The translations under genes were made by a program, and so were the position numbers. A stretch of DNA of 7,947 nucleotides from JACMLD01 sp964245425 (lineage in GTDB: Bacteria; Bacteroidota; Bacteroidia; Chitinophagales; Chitinophagaceae): assembly GCA_964245425.1 (NCBI GenBank), contig CAXTMV010000251.1:1-7947 (forward strand), written 5' to 3'. The notes beneath the pieces are model-generated. The model saw only the letters and a program-made list of their open reading frames with translations, searched no databases and was not told where the DNA came from. Of this stretch, positions 6,199 through 7,947 are shown piece after piece (within the stretch, counting starts at the first letter, position 1; every line of letters begins with the position of its first letter).

Positions 6199-7737
6199 AT
6201 GGATATCAAGAAAATCAACACCCTGGGACAACTGAAGAAGAGCGGCTATAAGCCCAAATCCGTTAAAGAAGAAATTCGCAGCAACCTCATTGCTAAACTG
6301 CAAAATAAAGAATCTACTTTTCCGGGCATTATCGGCTACGAAGACTCTGTAATACCCGATACGGAAAGAGCCTTGCTAAGCAAGCATAATATTTTGTTTC
6401 TGGGCCTGCGCGGCCAGGCAAAAACCCGTATGGCCCGCCAGATGATCGAACTGCTGGATGAATGGATACCCGTAATAACCAGCAGTGAGATCAATGATGA
6501 TCCGCTGAAACCCATTTCGAAGTATTCAAAAGACAGGATAGCCGCCGAAGGCGATGAAACACCCATTTACTGGATGCACCGCAGTGAGCGTTATGGCGAA
6601 AAACTGGCCACCCCCGATGTAAGTGTTGCCGACCTGATCGGCGATATCGATCCCATAAAAGCCGCTAACCTTCGCCTGAGTTTTGCAGACGAGCGCGTGA
6701 TCCATTATGGCATCATACCCAAAAGCAACCGCAGTATTTTTGTTATCAATGAAATACCTGATTTGCAGGCGCGTATACAGGTAGCGCTGTTCAATATATT
6801 AGAAGAAGGCGATATACAGATACGTGGTTTTAAACTGCGCCTGCCGCTGGACATCTTGTTTGTTTTTACGGCCAACCCGGAAGATTATACCAACCGCGGT
6901 TCCATTGTTACGCCGCTGAAAGACCGTATCCAGAGCCAGATACTGACCCATTATCCAAAAACACTGGAAACCTCTTTGGCCATTACAGAGCAGGAAGCGG
7001 ATATACATCCTGAACAAAAAGAAAAGGTAAAGATCAGCGACCTGGTAAAACGCCTGATTGAACAAGTGGCATTTGAGGCCCGCAACAATGAATACGTGGA
7101 TAAGAAAAGTGGTGTGTCTGCCAGGCTCACCATTGCCGCGTTTGAAAATGCCGTTAGCGCGGCAGAAAGAAGGGCGATTCTTAACAATGAAAAACAGACC
7201 CAGGTATGGATGAGCGACCTGGCAGGCATCATACCTTCTATTACCGGTAAAATAGAACTGGTATATGAAGGCGAACAGGAAGGTCCCTTCCAGGTGGCCA
7301 TGAACCTGATGGATAAAGCCGTGCGCACGCAGTTTGTGCAATACTTTCCAAATCCCGAAACATTTAAAAAACGCAGGGCTACCGGTAAGGAATCCACGAA
7401 AGAAACCGAAAATCCGTATAAGTCCATCAGCCGCTGGTTTGATGCCGGCAATGCAACTGACATGCCCTTTGGCCTGGCGGATAAGAGTAAACTGATTGAG
7501 CTATATAAAGTAGACGGGTTACACGCCCTGGTAAAAAAGCACTTTCCCCATGCCAATGAAATGGAAGCGGCATTGCTGATGGAATTTGTGCTGCATGGGC
7601 TGGCATCCTATTCGCTGATCAGTAAAAAAGTAGTAGAGAACCGCATCGAGTTCAAAGACCTGATAGGTTCAATGGTAAACCTGGGCACGGGCAGCTTTAA
7701 CAGTGAAACAGATTTTGACAGCGAGGATCTTAGTTAA
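6199..7737 (+). CDS. ChlI/MoxR-type AAA+ ATPase (magnesium chelatase-like)
   Basis: This 512-residue ATPase has Walker A GLRGQAKT (69-76, Lys75), a Walker B strand IFVINE (180-185) in which Asn184 replaces the usual Asp before Glu185, sensor-1 Asn226 in TANPEDYTNRG, and a likely arginine finger Arg243 in TPLKDR. Between Walker A and B is a long insert, including GDETPIYWMHRSERYGEKL and TPDVSVADLIGDIDPIKA, as in a broad ChlI-like family found in actinobacteria and other phyla. The C-terminal 250 residues are helical and end in an acidic tail (SETDFDSEDLS). Such ATPases form rings that act with VWA proteins to remodel or metallate clients. Its VWA partner is encoded two genes upstream. No chlorophyll or cobalamin genes are nearby, so a metal chelatase role is not supported. 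Tandem stops TAATAA end the gene. Start ATG 6199 follows an A-rich tract. Confidence 0.88.
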   Translation: MDIKKINTLGQLKKSGYKPKSVKEEIRSNLIAKLQNKESTFPGIIGYEDSVIPDTERALLSKHNILFLGLRGQAKTRMARQMIELLDEWIPVITSSEINDDPLKPISKYSKDRIAAEGDETPIYWMHRSERYGEKLATPDVSVADLIGDIDPIKAANLRLSFADERVIHYGIIPKSNRSIFVINEIPDLQARIQVALFNILEEGDIQIRGFKLRLPLDILFVFTANPEDYTNRGSIVTPLKDRIQSQILTHYPKTLETSLAITEQEADIHPEQKEKVKISDLVKRLIEQVAFEARNNEYVDKKSGVSARLTIAAFENAVSAAERRAILNNEKQTQVWMSDLAGIIPSITGKIELVYEGEQEGPFQVAMNLMDKAVRTQFVQYFPNPETFKKRRATGKESTKETENPYKSISRWFDAGNATDMPFGLADKSKLIELYKVDGLHALVKKHFPHANEMEAALLMEFVLHGLASYSLISKKVVENRIEFKDLIGSMVNLGTGSFNSETDFDSEDLS

Positions 7738-7756
7738 TAAGGTCGGTCGTCGCTTC

Positions 7757-7947
7757 AGGTGGGTCGCCCTTTTTGGGCTGTTTACCTTGTTCGATAAGGT
7801 GGGTCGCCCTTTTTGGGCGGCTCACCTTGTTCGTTAAGGGGGTCGCCCTTTTTGGGCTGTTTACCTTGTTCGTTAAGGGGGTCGCCCTTTTTGGGGCTGT
7901 TTACCTTGTTCGATAAGGTGGGTCGCCCTTTTTGGGCGGCTCACCTT
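7757..7947 (+). repeat. tandem array of ~39-40 bp hairpin units (at least 4.8 copies, truncated by window end)
   Basis: Units begin at 7757, 7796, 7836, 7875 and 7915. Each has a left arm AAGGTGGGTCGCCC or a shortened AAGGGGGTCGCCC, a TTTTT loop, a right arm GGGCGGCTCACCTT or GGGCTGTTTACCTT, and a linker GTTCGAT or GTTCGTT. Unit 2 pairs over 14 bp (7796-7809 with 7815-7828), including two G-T wobbles. The two right-arm types occur in the order B, A, B, B, A. A degenerate AAGGTCGGTCGTCG at 7739-7752, straight after the ATPase stop codon, may be the worn edge of another unit. The array may also serve as the transcript end of the cluster, although the T runs sit in the loops and not after the stems. 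Confidence 0.9.

Noticed and set aside
4552..7737. Calling the ATPase and VWA pair a magnesium or cobalt chelatase
   Set aside because: There is no large BchH/CobN-type subunit and no tetrapyrrole biosynthesis gene in view; the resemblance is at family level only.
7757..7947. CRISPR-like appearance of the downstream repeat array
   Set aside because: The sequence between arms is a nearly constant 7 bases (GTTCGAT/GTTCGTT), there are no unique spacers of about 30 bases, and no cas genes are in view. It is a plain tandem repeat of hairpin units.

Overview
The window looks like a chromosomal segment of a Bacteroidota bacterium, most likely a Chitinophagaceae-type genome. This rests on the DUF2723 membrane glycosyltransferase-like protein, the Bacteroidota-style divergent DUF62 protein, an ExbD-like protein with the LDEM(T/N)I signature, the lack of Shine-Dalgarno sequences before any gene, and a TAnnTTTG-type -7 box before one gene. 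All five genes read on the + strand. The taxonomic call is from recalled family patterns, not a database search.

Layout: (1) 1-129 is a non-coding leader made of CTCACCA heptamers that forms a long inverted repeat. (2) 130-1036 is a DUF62 / SAM hydroxide adenosyltransferase-family gene, broken by an 89-N assembly gap whose length does not fit the reading frame. (3) 1037-1255 is a spacer with a weak terminator, a possible decayed repeat and a candidate promoter. (4) 1256-4342 is a large DUF2723 (GT-C fold, TMEM260-like) membrane protein, followed by a clean stem-loop terminator. (5) 4386-4551 is a spacer carrying two oppositely oriented copies of a short palindromic repeat. (6) 4552-7737 is a compact three-gene cluster: a VWA-domain protein with an intact MIDAS site, a small membrane-anchored ExbD/TolR-like protein, and a ChlI/MoxR-type AAA+ ATPase. 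(7) 7738-7947 is a tandem array of about 39-40 bp hairpin units of the same family as the copies in (5), running off the window end.

The first two genes look like separate transcription units. The last three probably work together: AAA+ ATPases of this type are usually paired with a VWA protein as a metal-dependent remodelling or insertion machine, as known from BchI-BchD, NorQ-NorD, CbbQ-CbbO and RavA-ViaA. The unusual parts are the ExbD-like protein placed between the two partners and the related palindromic repeats on both sides of the cluster. No mobile element, CRISPR array, tRNA or rRNA was seen.
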